Shown: positions 28,446 through 35,554 of the stretch, in pieces
How positions within the stretch are numbered: the stretch's first letter is position 1
Layout: each line of letters starts with the position of its first letter
Assembly (NCBI RefSeq): GCF_900105185.1
Contig: NZ_FNTJ01000002.1
Span: forward strand, 1,550,001 to 1,614,000
Origin: Pseudomonas saponiphila
Lineage (GTDB): Bacteria > Pseudomonadota > Gammaproteobacteria > Pseudomonadales > Pseudomonadaceae
Direction: 5' to 3'
DNA length: 64,000 nt
Program-made: the position numbers and the translations under genes
The notes under the pieces: model-generated
The model's input: the letters and a program-made list of their open reading frames with translations, nothing else
The model's database searches: none
Told to the model about the DNA's origin: nothing

Positions 28446-29711
28446 ATGCATACGCTTAACGTGCTGATTCTCGAAGATAACTCGTTCCAGTTGATGGCCT
28501 TGCACCAGATGCTCAACGCCAATGGCGTTTTCAACGTGCTGGCAGCTGAGAGCGTGGCAGCCGCGCGGCGTTCGCTGGACAGCAAGGGGCCGGTGGATAT
28601 CGCCATCTGCGATCTGTACCTGGAGCAGGCTGATGGTCTGGAACTGATCCGCGATCTGGCCCAGCGGCAGCAGGCCAAGGCCCTGATCATTCTCAGCGAT
28701 GCAGAGCCGGACGTGCTCGAAGGTGCGTCCGACATGGCCCGTGAGTTGGGCCTGAAAGTGCTCGCGTGCTTGCCCAAGCCGGCTTCGGCCGCGGTGATTG
28801 GTGACTTGCTGTGTGCCTATCAGCTGCACGCCAGAGCTGATGGCCCCGAGTTGAATCAGGCACTGCTGCGGGACTTGCTGTGCCTTGAACCCTTTGTTCG
28901 CCAGGCCGTGACCGTGGACGAAGGGCTGGCGGCGGTGCTGGGCTGCGGTGTGGCGCACTTTCAGCCAGTCATCCACCCCCAGGGCGGGTTGCAGGGGGTC
29001 GAGGCACTGGCCCGCTGGCAGCACCCCGAGCGGGGCTTGCTGATGCCTGGCGAGTTTCTTCCCCTGATCGAGTTCGCCGGCCTGCAAGAGCTCTTCACCT
29101 GGCACATGCTGGAGCAGGCACTTGAGTTGGTGGCTGGAGTGAAGCTGGTGCTGGGCTACTGGCTGCCGATTGCCGTGAACATTCCCACCGGCATCCTTGA
29201 GCGGCCACTCTTTCCTCGTCAGTTGGAGGCCTTGCTCAGGCGCTTCGAAGTCCCGGCGCGGATGTTGACCCTGGAGCTGGTCGACACCACCCAATTGCAA
29301 ACCGATACCGCCCATGTCGAAGCACTGTTGCGCCTGCGGATGCTGGGCTGCAAGTTGTCCATAGGTGATTTCGGTACTGGCGGTACCAGTCTGCAGCGCC
29401 TGCTGGAGTTGCCTTTTACCGAGCTGAAGATCCCTCCGGTGTTTGTTGCAGGCATGGCTGTCGACGAACGCAAGCTGGCACTGGTCGCTGGCGCGACGAG
29501 CATGGCGCGGCGCATGTCCCTGGCGGTGGTCGTGACGGGCATCGAGAGCGAGGCCGACTGTTTGGCGGCCAGGGCGTTGGGGGCGGTTCATCTGCAGGGT
29601 TGTTTTATCGCGCCACCGATGAGCGCCGCCGAGATGCGTCAATGGCTGGCGCAGACTCCAGGGGCAGGATGCAACGGAACTGACGAGCAGGTGGCCGGTT
29701 TGTGTGCCTAG
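28446..29711 (+). CDS. rocR: Response regulator with REC and degenerate EAL domain (RocR-like)
   Basis: A 421-residue protein. The REC domain (about 1-125) has Asp56 in ICDLYLE as phosphate acceptor. The EAL domain (about 165-410) retains EAL itself (186-188), the Asn of VNIP, the Glu of LELVDT and Lys328, but has Gly307-Asp308 instead of the DD pair, Pro330 where LKID has Asp, and Thr364 where AEGVE has Glu. In P. aeruginosa RocR is an active c-di-GMP phosphodiesterase that modulates signalling from RocS1; this copy probably cannot hydrolyse c-di-GMP. The ATG at 28446 gives a clean REC start. It is 90 bp after the kinase frame. Confidence 0.82.
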   Translation: MHTLNVLILEDNSFQLMALHQMLNANGVFNVLAAESVAAARRSLDSKGPVDIAICDLYLEQADGLELIRDLAQRQQAKALIILSDAEPDVLEGASDMARELGLKVLACLPKPASAAVIGDLLCAYQLHARADGPELNQALLRDLLCLEPFVRQAVTVDEGLAAVLGCGVAHFQPVIHPQGGLQGVEALARWQHPERGLLMPGEFLPLIEFAGLQELFTWHMLEQALELVAGVKLVLGYWLPIAVNIPTGILERPLFPRQLEALLRRFEVPARMLTLELVDTTQLQTDTAHVEALLRLRMLGCKLSIGDFGTGGTSLQRLLELPFTELKIPPVFVAGMAVDERKLALVAGATSMARRMSLAVVVTGIESEADCLAARALGAVHLQGCFIAPPMSAAEMRQWLAQTPGAGCNGTDEQVAGLCA

Positions 29712-30361
29712 GACAGCCCATGTTCCTGAACGTAGATGTATAGCGCCGCTTCGCTGGAAAGACCCAGTTTGCGCATGGCGCTGACTTTCTGCGCGCTGAC
29801 GGTCTGTTTGCTGCGGTTGAGCCGGGTGGCTATTTCCCCCACGGCATGGCCGGCGGCCAGCAGGCGGATCACTTCCAGTTCCCGGGGGGACAGTTGATCG
29901 GTGGATACCAGCCGATCCGGGCCAACTTCGCCGGCAAGGCTCAGGGCCCGCTTGATGGCCTGGGCAATATAGCGTTTGTGCTGCCGCGCCCGGGCAATGG
30001 CGGACGGCAACTCATCGGCCAGGCTGGCCTTGCTCAGCAGGCCCATCACGCCGAGATCGAGGATCGAGCGGAACAGTCCGGCGTGGTTGAGCATGGTCAC
30101 CACCACGATGGGGAGCTCGGGATGATGCCGGCGCAGTTGTTCGAGCAGGCGCAGGCCGTCGTTCTGTTGCTCCTCGGGCATCATGAAATCCGTTACCAGC
30201 ACATCGCATTCCGTGTCCTGCAGCAATTGCACGAGGGCGGAGGGGGAGCTGGCTTCACCGACGATCATCAAGCTGTCGTTTTGCTCCAGCACGGCACGCA
30301 GGCCGATCAGGAAGATCGGGTGGTCGTCGGCAAGGATGATGCGCACTCTGTTGTTCGACAT
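29708..30361 (-). CDS. LuxR/NarL-type response regulator (RocA1/EvgA-like)
   Basis: A 217-residue regulator with a REC domain whose phosphorylatable Asp is Asp58 in VTDFMMPEE, and a LuxR-type helix-turn-helix (LSPRELEVIRLLAAGHAVGE, about residues 150-210). It is the expected DNA-binding partner of the interrupted kinase, as RocA1 is of RocS1. It converges on the rocR-like gene and the two stops overlap in CTAG (29708-29711). The ATG at 30361 is preferred; the frame is open for 24 more codons that do not resemble the family. Confidence 0.85.
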   Translation of the reverse strand: MSNNRVRIILADDHPIFLIGLRAVLEQNDSLMIVGEASSPSALVQLLQDTECDVLVTDFMMPEEQQNDGLRLLEQLRRHHPELPIVVVTMLNHAGLFRSILDLGVMGLLSKASLADELPSAIARARQHKRYIAQAIKRALSLAGEVGPDRLVSTDQLSPRELEVIRLLAAGHAVGEIATRLNRSKQTVSAQKVSAMRKLGLSSEAALYIYVQEHGLS

Positions 30362-30579
30362 TGCTTTCAAAGCTTGGGCTCCAATGCAACGGCGGCGTGG
30401 GTTGCGCCTGGTTGGTCGTTTTATATCTGTCATGTTACCCGTGCATGCTCGATTGACTCAGGTCGGCAGCAGTAGGTGTGGCGAACTTTCTTCTCTGAGC
30501 GATGGTCACTTGAATGTCAGAAAGCTACCGGCATTTTTGTTTTCGAACCTCTAATTCGAGCTATTGAGTGGTGATCTAG

Positions 30580-30867
30580 ATGGAAAGTATCAGTCTTTTA
30601 TTGAGTGAGTCGTTGAGTCCCTACCAGGTCACGCTGATGTCTTGTGGCAGTCGCGGCGAATGCCTGGTGACACTGAAGAACAGCGCTGGCGCCATCGTGC
30701 TGGAGCGTGAGGTCAATCAGGCCCAGCTCACCGACAAGCGCTTGCTCACCGATGTGGTCGACGGTCTGCATCGTGACCTGCTGATCGCCGAAGGCCGGCT
30801 GGAGCCCTGTGTCATCGCGGCGTTGCGCCACGCCACCCAAGGCAAGGTGTTCGATCAGCACCGCTGA
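30580..30867 (+). CDS. DUF3509 family protein
   Basis: A 95-residue protein with the pattern of a Pseudomonas-restricted small family: an N-terminal beta-rich half (YQVTLMSCGSRGECLVTL) and a C-terminal helix (LLTDVVDGLHRDLLIAEGRL). No catalytic motif or membrane segment is seen. Function is not known. It stands alone, with a long untranslated stretch and a terminator behind it. Confidence 0.75.
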   Translation: MESISLLLSESLSPYQVTLMSCGSRGECLVTLKNSAGAIVLEREVNQAQLTDKRLLTDVVDGLHRDLLIAEGRLEPCVIAALRHATQGKVFDQHR

Positions 30868-30984
30868 TGCAAATTTTTACGGAACCTTCCCGCCGGTGCA
30901 TCAGTCAGACTCGGTATCAGCAGGATCAGGCATTGTGCTCCGGTGCTTGTAGCCGGCTGGTACCGGTCGCCAAAGACCGCGTTT
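30868..30984 (+). other. Long 3' region between the DUF3509 gene and its terminator
   Basis: The 117 bp before the terminator contain no open frame of note but several self-complementary words (for example GCCGGCTGGTACCGGTCGCC near 30952). A 3'-derived small RNA is possible. Confidence 0.3.
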
Positions 30985-31021
30985 AACCCCGAGTCGTCTC
31001 CCCACTTCTCGGGGTTTCTTT
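30985..31021 (+). terminator. Intrinsic terminator after the DUF3509 gene
   Basis: AACCCCGAG (30985-30993) pairs with CTCGGGGTT (31008-31016), followed by TCTTTT. Confidence 0.8.
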
Positions 31022-31034
31022 TGCCCGGAATTCG

Positions 31035-31829
31035 TCAGTGGTCCCGCAGGCCCTGGAAGTAGGCGCGGGCGTCAGCGCGGTATTGGTCGCGCATCCCGGG
31101 GTCCAGCCAGGCAGCGTACAGCTCCACCAGGCGTTCTTCGCGCAGCTTGAGCAGGGCTTGGTCGATCTTGGCTATGGCCTGTCTGCCCTGTGGGGTGTCG
31201 GAGCAGCCGACGTGGATTTCCTGATACTGGCTGATGCCTTCGATCGGATAGAACTCCAGATCCTCTGGGGCGATTCCCTGTTGCTCGGCCTGGTAGCGGA
31301 TTTCCGGCCAGTAGCCCAGGAGCAATTGCAGGCGGCCCAGGCGTTGCATCTGCAGCAGGCTGCCGAGGGCATCGTTGCCGTAGTGGGCGCGAATCTGCTC
31401 GGGTGGAACCTGCTGTAACAGGCTGTCGAGCTGTTGTCCGTAGCTGCGCTCGGCCACCACGCCGATCAGTTCCTTGCCGCTTTCGAGCAGGCCATGCAGG
31501 TCGACCTTGCCGTCATGGATGAAGCGGGTGAGCTGTTCGCGGTCGGCGCGGCGGATCGCCAGGCCATTGCTCAATACGCGAAAGCTGGTGATGGAAAAGA
31601 CGATCCACTGCGCGCGCTCCTTGCTCCAGATCAGCGCCGGATCGCAAGTGAAGCTGGGGTCGCGCAGCATCTGCATGCCTCGGGCGCGATTGACCCGGGC
31701 CAGTTCGTGCTGGTACTCCGGCAGGCTGGCGATCAATTGCGGCATCAGCAGATCGACCACGCCACGGCCCTTCTGCGAGCCTTCGAAGATATTCAGCGGT
31801 GGCAGGTCGCGCAGCAGCCAGGTGAGCAT
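31035..31829 (-). CDS. Periplasmic solute-binding-like protein (TIGR02285-type), true start upstream
   Basis: From the first ATG this is a 264-residue SBP_bac_3-like protein with LLRDLPPLNIFEGSQKGRGV near the start, as in a Pseudomonas family of unassigned periplasmic binding proteins. The frame stays open upstream and encodes a plausible signal peptide (LTWVLAACLLWLPCTPGHAGE) from 31892 to 31830, but no ATG, GTG or TTG precedes it. A CTG at 31961-31959 with GGGG about 8 bp before it is a possible start. Either a rare start codon is used or the start has been lost. It follows the CoA-transferase gene on the same strand. Confidence 0.65.
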   Translation of the reverse strand: MLTWLLRDLPPLNIFEGSQKGRGVVDLLMPQLIASLPEYQHELARVNRARGMQMLRDPSFTCDPALIWSKERAQWIVFSITSFRVLSNGLAIRRADREQLTRFIHDGKVDLHGLLESGKELIGVVAERSYGQQLDSLLQQVPPEQIRAHYGNDALGSLLQMQRLGRLQLLLGYWPEIRYQAEQQGIAPEDLEFYPIEGISQYQEIHVGCSDTPQGRQAIAKIDQALLKLREERLVELYAAWLDPGMRDQYRADARAYFQGLRDH

Positions 31830-31962
31830 TTCACCGGCGTGGCCGGGCGTGCAGGGCAGCCACAGCAGGCAGGCCGCCAGGACCCAGGTCAGTCGGCCAG
31901 GAGTGAGCCTCGGGCGGCGATGTACCGGTGGTGGCGTAGGTGTGTGAGACGGCGGTTTCAGC

Positions 31963-33162
31963 TTAGATTGCCCCAGAGTTGCGCAGGTTTTCGATCTGTT
32001 CGCTGCTGTAGCCCAAGCTCGCCAGGACTTCGCTGGAGTGTTCGCCGAGTTCCGGGCCGACCCAGTCTGCGGAGCCGGGCGTCTCCGAGAGTTTCGGCAC
32101 GATGCCGGGCATCTTGAAGGCCTTGCCGTCCGGCAGTTTGGCCTGGAGGAACATTTCCCGGGCGAGGAATTGCGGATCGTTGAACATGTCTTCAGCGCTG
32201 AAGATCCGGCTGGCCGGGACTTCGGCCTGGTTCAGTTGCTCCAGCACCCGTTCCAGGGGCAGGGACGCCACCCAGCGGTCGATCACCCCGTAGAGTTCGT
32301 CGCGGCGGCTGTCGCGCCCGTCGTTGCTGGCCAGCGCGGGATCGTTGGCCAGGTCGTCGCGGCCGATGAGGAGCATGAAGCGCTTGAAGATCGCGTCGCC
32401 GTTGGCGCCGATCTGCACATGCTTGCCGTCGGCGCTGGTGTGGATCGAAGAAGGCGTGATGCCGGGCATGATGTTGCCGCTGCGCTCGCGGATGAAGCCG
32501 AACACGTCGAACTCCGGAACCATGCTCTCCATCATGGCGAAGATCGCCTCATACAGCGCCACGTCCACCACTTGCCCCTGGCCGCCGTTGACCTCGCGAT
32601 GACGCAGGGCCATCAGCGCGCCGATCACGCCCCACAGGGCGGCGATGGAGTCGCCGATGGAGATCCCGGTGCGCACTGGCGGGCGGTCCTCGAAGCCGGT
32701 GATGTAGCGCAGGCCGCCCATGGATTCGCCCACCGCGCCGAAGCCCGGCTGGTCCTTCATCGGTCCGGTCTGGCCGAAGCCGGACAGGCGCACCATCACC
32801 AGTTTCGGGTTCAGGGCGTGCAGCACGTCCCAGCCCAGGCCGAGTTTTTCCAGCACGCCGGGGCGGAAGTTCTCGATCAGGATGTCCGCTTCGCCCAGCA
32901 GCTGCTTGAGCACCGCCAGGCCTTCGGGGTGCTTGAGGTTCAGGGTCAGGGACTTCTTGTTGCGGGCCTGGACGAACCACCACAGCGAAGTGCCCTCATA
33001 CAGCTTGCGCCACTTGCGCAACGGGTCGCCGCCGTCCGGAGACTCGACCTTGATCACCTCGGCACCGAACTCGGCGCAGATGCGCGAGGCGAAGGGGCCG
33101 GCGATCAGGGTGCCGAGTTCGATCACTTTCAATCCGGCGAGGGGCTTGCTGAGACTGTTCAT
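31963..33162 (-). CDS. CaiB/BaiF-family CoA-transferase
   Basis: A 399-residue class III CoA-transferase. The N-terminal GLKVIELGTLIAGPFASRIC and ENFRPGVLEKLGLG motifs are typical, and the catalytic Asp is Asp171 in GISIGDS. Such enzymes move CoA between organic acids (for example succinyl-CoA to glutarate or itaconate). No acyl-CoA dehydrogenase or other pathway gene is adjacent, so the acid cannot be named. The next gene on the same strand encodes a periplasmic binding-like protein. Confidence 0.87.
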   Translation of the reverse strand: MNSLSKPLAGLKVIELGTLIAGPFASRICAEFGAEVIKVESPDGGDPLRKWRKLYEGTSLWWFVQARNKKSLTLNLKHPEGLAVLKQLLGEADILIENFRPGVLEKLGLGWDVLHALNPKLVMVRLSGFGQTGPMKDQPGFGAVGESMGGLRYITGFEDRPPVRTGISIGDSIAALWGVIGALMALRHREVNGGQGQVVDVALYEAIFAMMESMVPEFDVFGFIRERSGNIMPGITPSSIHTSADGKHVQIGANGDAIFKRFMLLIGRDDLANDPALASNDGRDSRRDELYGVIDRWVASLPLERVLEQLNQAEVPASRIFSAEDMFNDPQFLAREMFLQAKLPDGKAFKMPGIVPKLSETPGSADWVGPELGEHSSEVLASLGYSSEQIENLRNSGAI

Positions 33163-33427
33163 GGGGCATCCGCTGGGCAGGAAAATCCGCCTAGCCTAGA
33201 CCATTGCTGGTGATTAAGGCAGCGTCCGGCACCGGCCTTCATTGATGATTCCCTGGTGTGCGCCAAGATAATTGTGCTTCTCATTCCCTTTGGTGACGGG
33301 TTTAATGACGCCTTTCGAGAAAAAAGCGCTTGCAAAGGACGCAATCTGGTCTATGTCAGTGACGGTTTTTTGCTCTTGTCTGAGCGAGATGCCTGATAAA
33401 TCTCGTTACAAATACCCGATCAAAAAC
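33163..33427. other. Intergenic region upstream of the yjfI-pspA cluster
   Basis: This AT-richer stretch separates the divergent CoA-transferase and yjfI-like genes. Apart from the palindromes at its right end I see no gene, REP or sigma-54-type GG/GC promoter. Confidence 0.4.
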
Positions 33428-33462
33428 TTACATGTAATGAATTGAAAGTCTTACATGTGATG
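33428..33462. promoter_or_regulatory. Tandem TTACATGT palindromes before the yjfI-like gene
   Basis: TTACATGTAA (33428-33437) is a perfect palindrome; TTACATGTGA (33451-33460) repeats it 23 bp later, within direct repeats CTTACATGT[A/G]ATG. TGTAAT at 33433-33438 could be a -10 element lying inside the first palindrome. The arrangement suits a repressor binding two adjacent sites, possibly the yjfI product itself. Confidence 0.55.
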
Positions 33463-33478
33463 CTCTAGTCTGTGCGCC

Positions 33479-34099
33479 ATGGAAAACAAATCCTCAGCCC
33501 ATTACCAACGTTTATTCCGTCAGCGCCTGCGTGATCAGGGCCTGGTGAAAAAGGAAGTCTGGATACTGCCGGAGAACGCCCAGGCGTTGCTGGCGGTTGA
33601 ACGCAAACTGCGTCAGCCCTTCGAGGGGCTGGCTCCTGTGGAAAAGGATGGAGAAATGAGCATGCCGCAGATCTGGAATGCCCGATCGCTGTGCCAGGCC
33701 CTGTTGGCCACCGAGCTGTTCAGCAGCGGCGAAGCCAGCGTTGAACTGCTGGAAGGCGCCGAACCGAGCTTGCACGTGACCATGCGCGAATACGGCGACC
33801 TGCCGCTGTTCATCGCCTTGTCCGGCGAGCAGATCCTGGTCGAAGCCCTGCTCTGGCCGCAAAGCGAAGTCACCGATGTGCAGGCCTTCAATGAAGAAGT
33901 CCTGCTCAGCCGGCAGTTGTTCCCGCTGTCGAGCATCGGCCTGGAAACCGGCTTGGGTGGCGAACGCTTCTACATGATGTTCGGTGCGCTCAGCGCCACC
34001 TCGATCCTCTCCAACGTGATCTACGAGATCGAAACCCTGGCCAGCAACGTGATCAGGGCTACCGAGGCCTACGAAGGCTACCTGAAGGCTCAGGCCTGA
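33479..34099 (+). CDS. yjfI: YjfI-like DUF2170 protein with N-terminal RHH-like segment
   Basis: A 206-residue protein. Residues about 70-205 resemble DUF2170/YjfI (DLPLFIALSGEQILVEALLW, SLCQALLATELF), a family encoded beside pspA-like genes in E. coli (yjfI-yjfJ). Residues 9-45 (YQRLFRQRLRDQGLVKKEVW then LPENAQALLAVERKL) have the helix-strand-helix spacing of ribbon-helix-helix DNA-binding proteins, which E. coli-size YjfI would lack. It is first in the cluster, 15 bp before pspA, and could be its regulator. Biochemical role unknown. Confidence 0.7.
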   Translation: MENKSSAHYQRLFRQRLRDQGLVKKEVWILPENAQALLAVERKLRQPFEGLAPVEKDGEMSMPQIWNARSLCQALLATELFSSGEASVELLEGAEPSLHVTMREYGDLPLFIALSGEQILVEALLWPQSEVTDVQAFNEEVLLSRQLFPLSSIGLETGLGGERFYMMFGALSATSILSNVIYEIETLASNVIRATEAYEGYLKAQA

Positions 34100-34114
34100 C
34101 CTGGAGGAATGCAC

Positions 34115-34810
34115 ATGAACGTATGGAGCAAGCTGCTCACCGCCCTGCGCGGTGGTGCCAACGAAGCGGGCGAGGCCCTGGTGGACAGCCAGGCCCTGAG
34201 GATTCTCGATCAGGAAATCCGCGACGCCGATCAGGAACTGCGCAAATCCAAGGAAGCCCTGGCCGAGATCATGGCCCGGCAGAAACTCGCCGCCGAACGC
34301 GCCGACAGCAGCGCGGCCAAGGTCGCCGAATATGAAAGCTATGCCCTCAAGGCCCTGGAGTCGGGGAACGAACAGCTCGCCCAGGAAGTGGCGCAGAAGA
34401 TCGCCAACCTGGAAAACGACCTGGCGATCGAGCGCGAGCAGGCCGATGGGTTTGCCGCCAGCGTGGCCCAACTGCGCAAGGCCGTGACCCAGGCCGAAGG
34501 CAATATCAAACATCTGAAACAACAGGTGGATACCGTCAAGGCCACCGAGAGCGTGCAGAAGGCCCAGCAGGCCGTGGCCCAGCGCTACGGCGGCTCGCAG
34601 AGCAAGCTGCACACCGCAGTGGAGTCCCTGGAGCGGATCAAGCAGAAGCAGGCCGAACGCGCGGCGAAGATGGAAGCCGCAGCGGAGCTGGCCAGCACCA
34701 GCAACCCGGACGACGCCCTGGACGCCAAGTTGCGCGAAGCCGGGATCGTCGCCGGCGGCACCAGCGCCGATAGCGTGCTGGCGCGCCTCAAGGACCGCAG
34801 CAAGTCCTGA
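34115..34810 (+). CDS. pspA: PspA/IM30 family membrane-remodelling protein
   Basis: A 231-residue, almost entirely helical protein with the PspA/IM30 pattern: N-terminal MNVWSKLLTALRGGANEAGE amphipathic helix, long coiled coil (about 25-190) and a short C-terminal helix. PspA proteins are ESCRT-III relatives that polymerise on stressed membranes. The ATG at 34115 is preferred over the one at 34109 because GGAGG at 34103-34107 is then 7 bp away. It lies between yjfI-like and yqiJ-like genes. Confidence 0.88.
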   Translation: MNVWSKLLTALRGGANEAGEALVDSQALRILDQEIRDADQELRKSKEALAEIMARQKLAAERADSSAAKVAEYESYALKALESGNEQLAQEVAQKIANLENDLAIEREQADGFAASVAQLRKAVTQAEGNIKHLKQQVDTVKATESVQKAQQAVAQRYGGSQSKLHTAVESLERIKQKQAERAAKMEAAAELASTSNPDDALDAKLREAGIVAGGTSADSVLARLKDRSKS

Positions 34811-34835
34811 TTCACCGTGATGTTGTAGGGGCGGG

Positions 34836-34860
34836 GCCGTCGGGCCTTGCCCGGCTTTTT
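34836..34860 (+). terminator. Weak hairpin with T5 between pspA and the yqiJ-like gene
   Basis: GCC...GGGC (34836-34845) pairs with GCCCGGC (34849-34855) with a 3-nt bulge, followed by five T. It may attenuate transcription within the cluster. Confidence 0.35.
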
Positions 34861-34876
34861 CAGGGATAGGAAAGCA

Positions 34877-35518
34877 ATGGAAATCTTCCTGCAGACAGTG
34901 TTGTCGTTCCCCACAGTGCTGTTCAGCTTCATGCTCTGCCTGGCCGTGATCTACTGGGCCGTGGTGGCCATGGGCATGCTTGAAGTCGACCTGCTGGACT
35001 TCGAGGCCGACTCGCTGCTCGACAGCGCCCATGCCGGCGAAGGCCTGGCCGGGTTGCTGATCAAGTTCAAGCTCAACGGGGTGCCGGTCACCCTGGTGCT
35101 GACCCTGCTGATGTTCTTCAGCTGGTTCCTGACCTATTTCGCCGAACTCTACGTCCTCAGCCACCTGCCCCTGGGCTGGCTGCGCTATCCCCTGGGCCTG
35201 TTGCTGGCCGTGGTTGCGCTGTTTCTGGCGGCGCCCATCAGCGCGGCCATCTGCCGCCCGCTGCGTCCGCTGTTTCACAAGATGGAAGCCACCAGCAGCC
35301 AGTCGGTGCTGGGGCAGACCGCTGTGGTACGCAGCGGCAGAGTCACTCTGGAACACGGCGAAGCCGTGCTGGAGAACGGCGGCGCGGGCCTGATCCTGCG
35401 TGTGCGTGCCGACGAGGCACGAGCTTTCAAACGCGGCGATCGCGTCGTGTTACTGGAGTATCTGGAGGCGCAACACGCCTATCGGGTCATTACCGAGGAC
35501 GAGTTTCGCGGCCTCTGA
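34877..35518 (+). CDS. yqiJ: YqiJ-like membrane protein (NfeD/OB-fold type)
   Basis: A 213-residue protein with membrane helices at about 10-35, 72-95 and 100-130, followed by a soluble beta-rich domain (about 145-210, QSVLGQTAVVRSGRVTLEHG) typical of NfeD/YqiJ proteins. These pair with flotillins, as in E. coli yqiJ-yqiK. The ATG at 34877 follows GGAAAG; the frame is open 10 codons upstream. The flotillin gene starts 36 bp downstream. Confidence 0.8.
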   Translation: MEIFLQTVLSFPTVLFSFMLCLAVIYWAVVAMGMLEVDLLDFEADSLLDSAHAGEGLAGLLIKFKLNGVPVTLVLTLLMFFSWFLTYFAELYVLSHLPLGWLRYPLGLLLAVVALFLAAPISAAICRPLRPLFHKMEATSSQSVLGQTAVVRSGRVTLEHGEAVLENGGAGLILRVRADEARAFKRGDRVVLLEYLEAQHAYRVITEDEFRGL

Positions 35519-35554
35519 GCCCGGGCTTCCTCAGAATCAAAGGAGATTGATTGC

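Noticed and set aside
33163..33478. Sigma-54 promoter for the pspA cluster, as for E. coli pspA
   Set aside because: No GG-N10-GC element with a TGGCAC/TTGCA context could be found.
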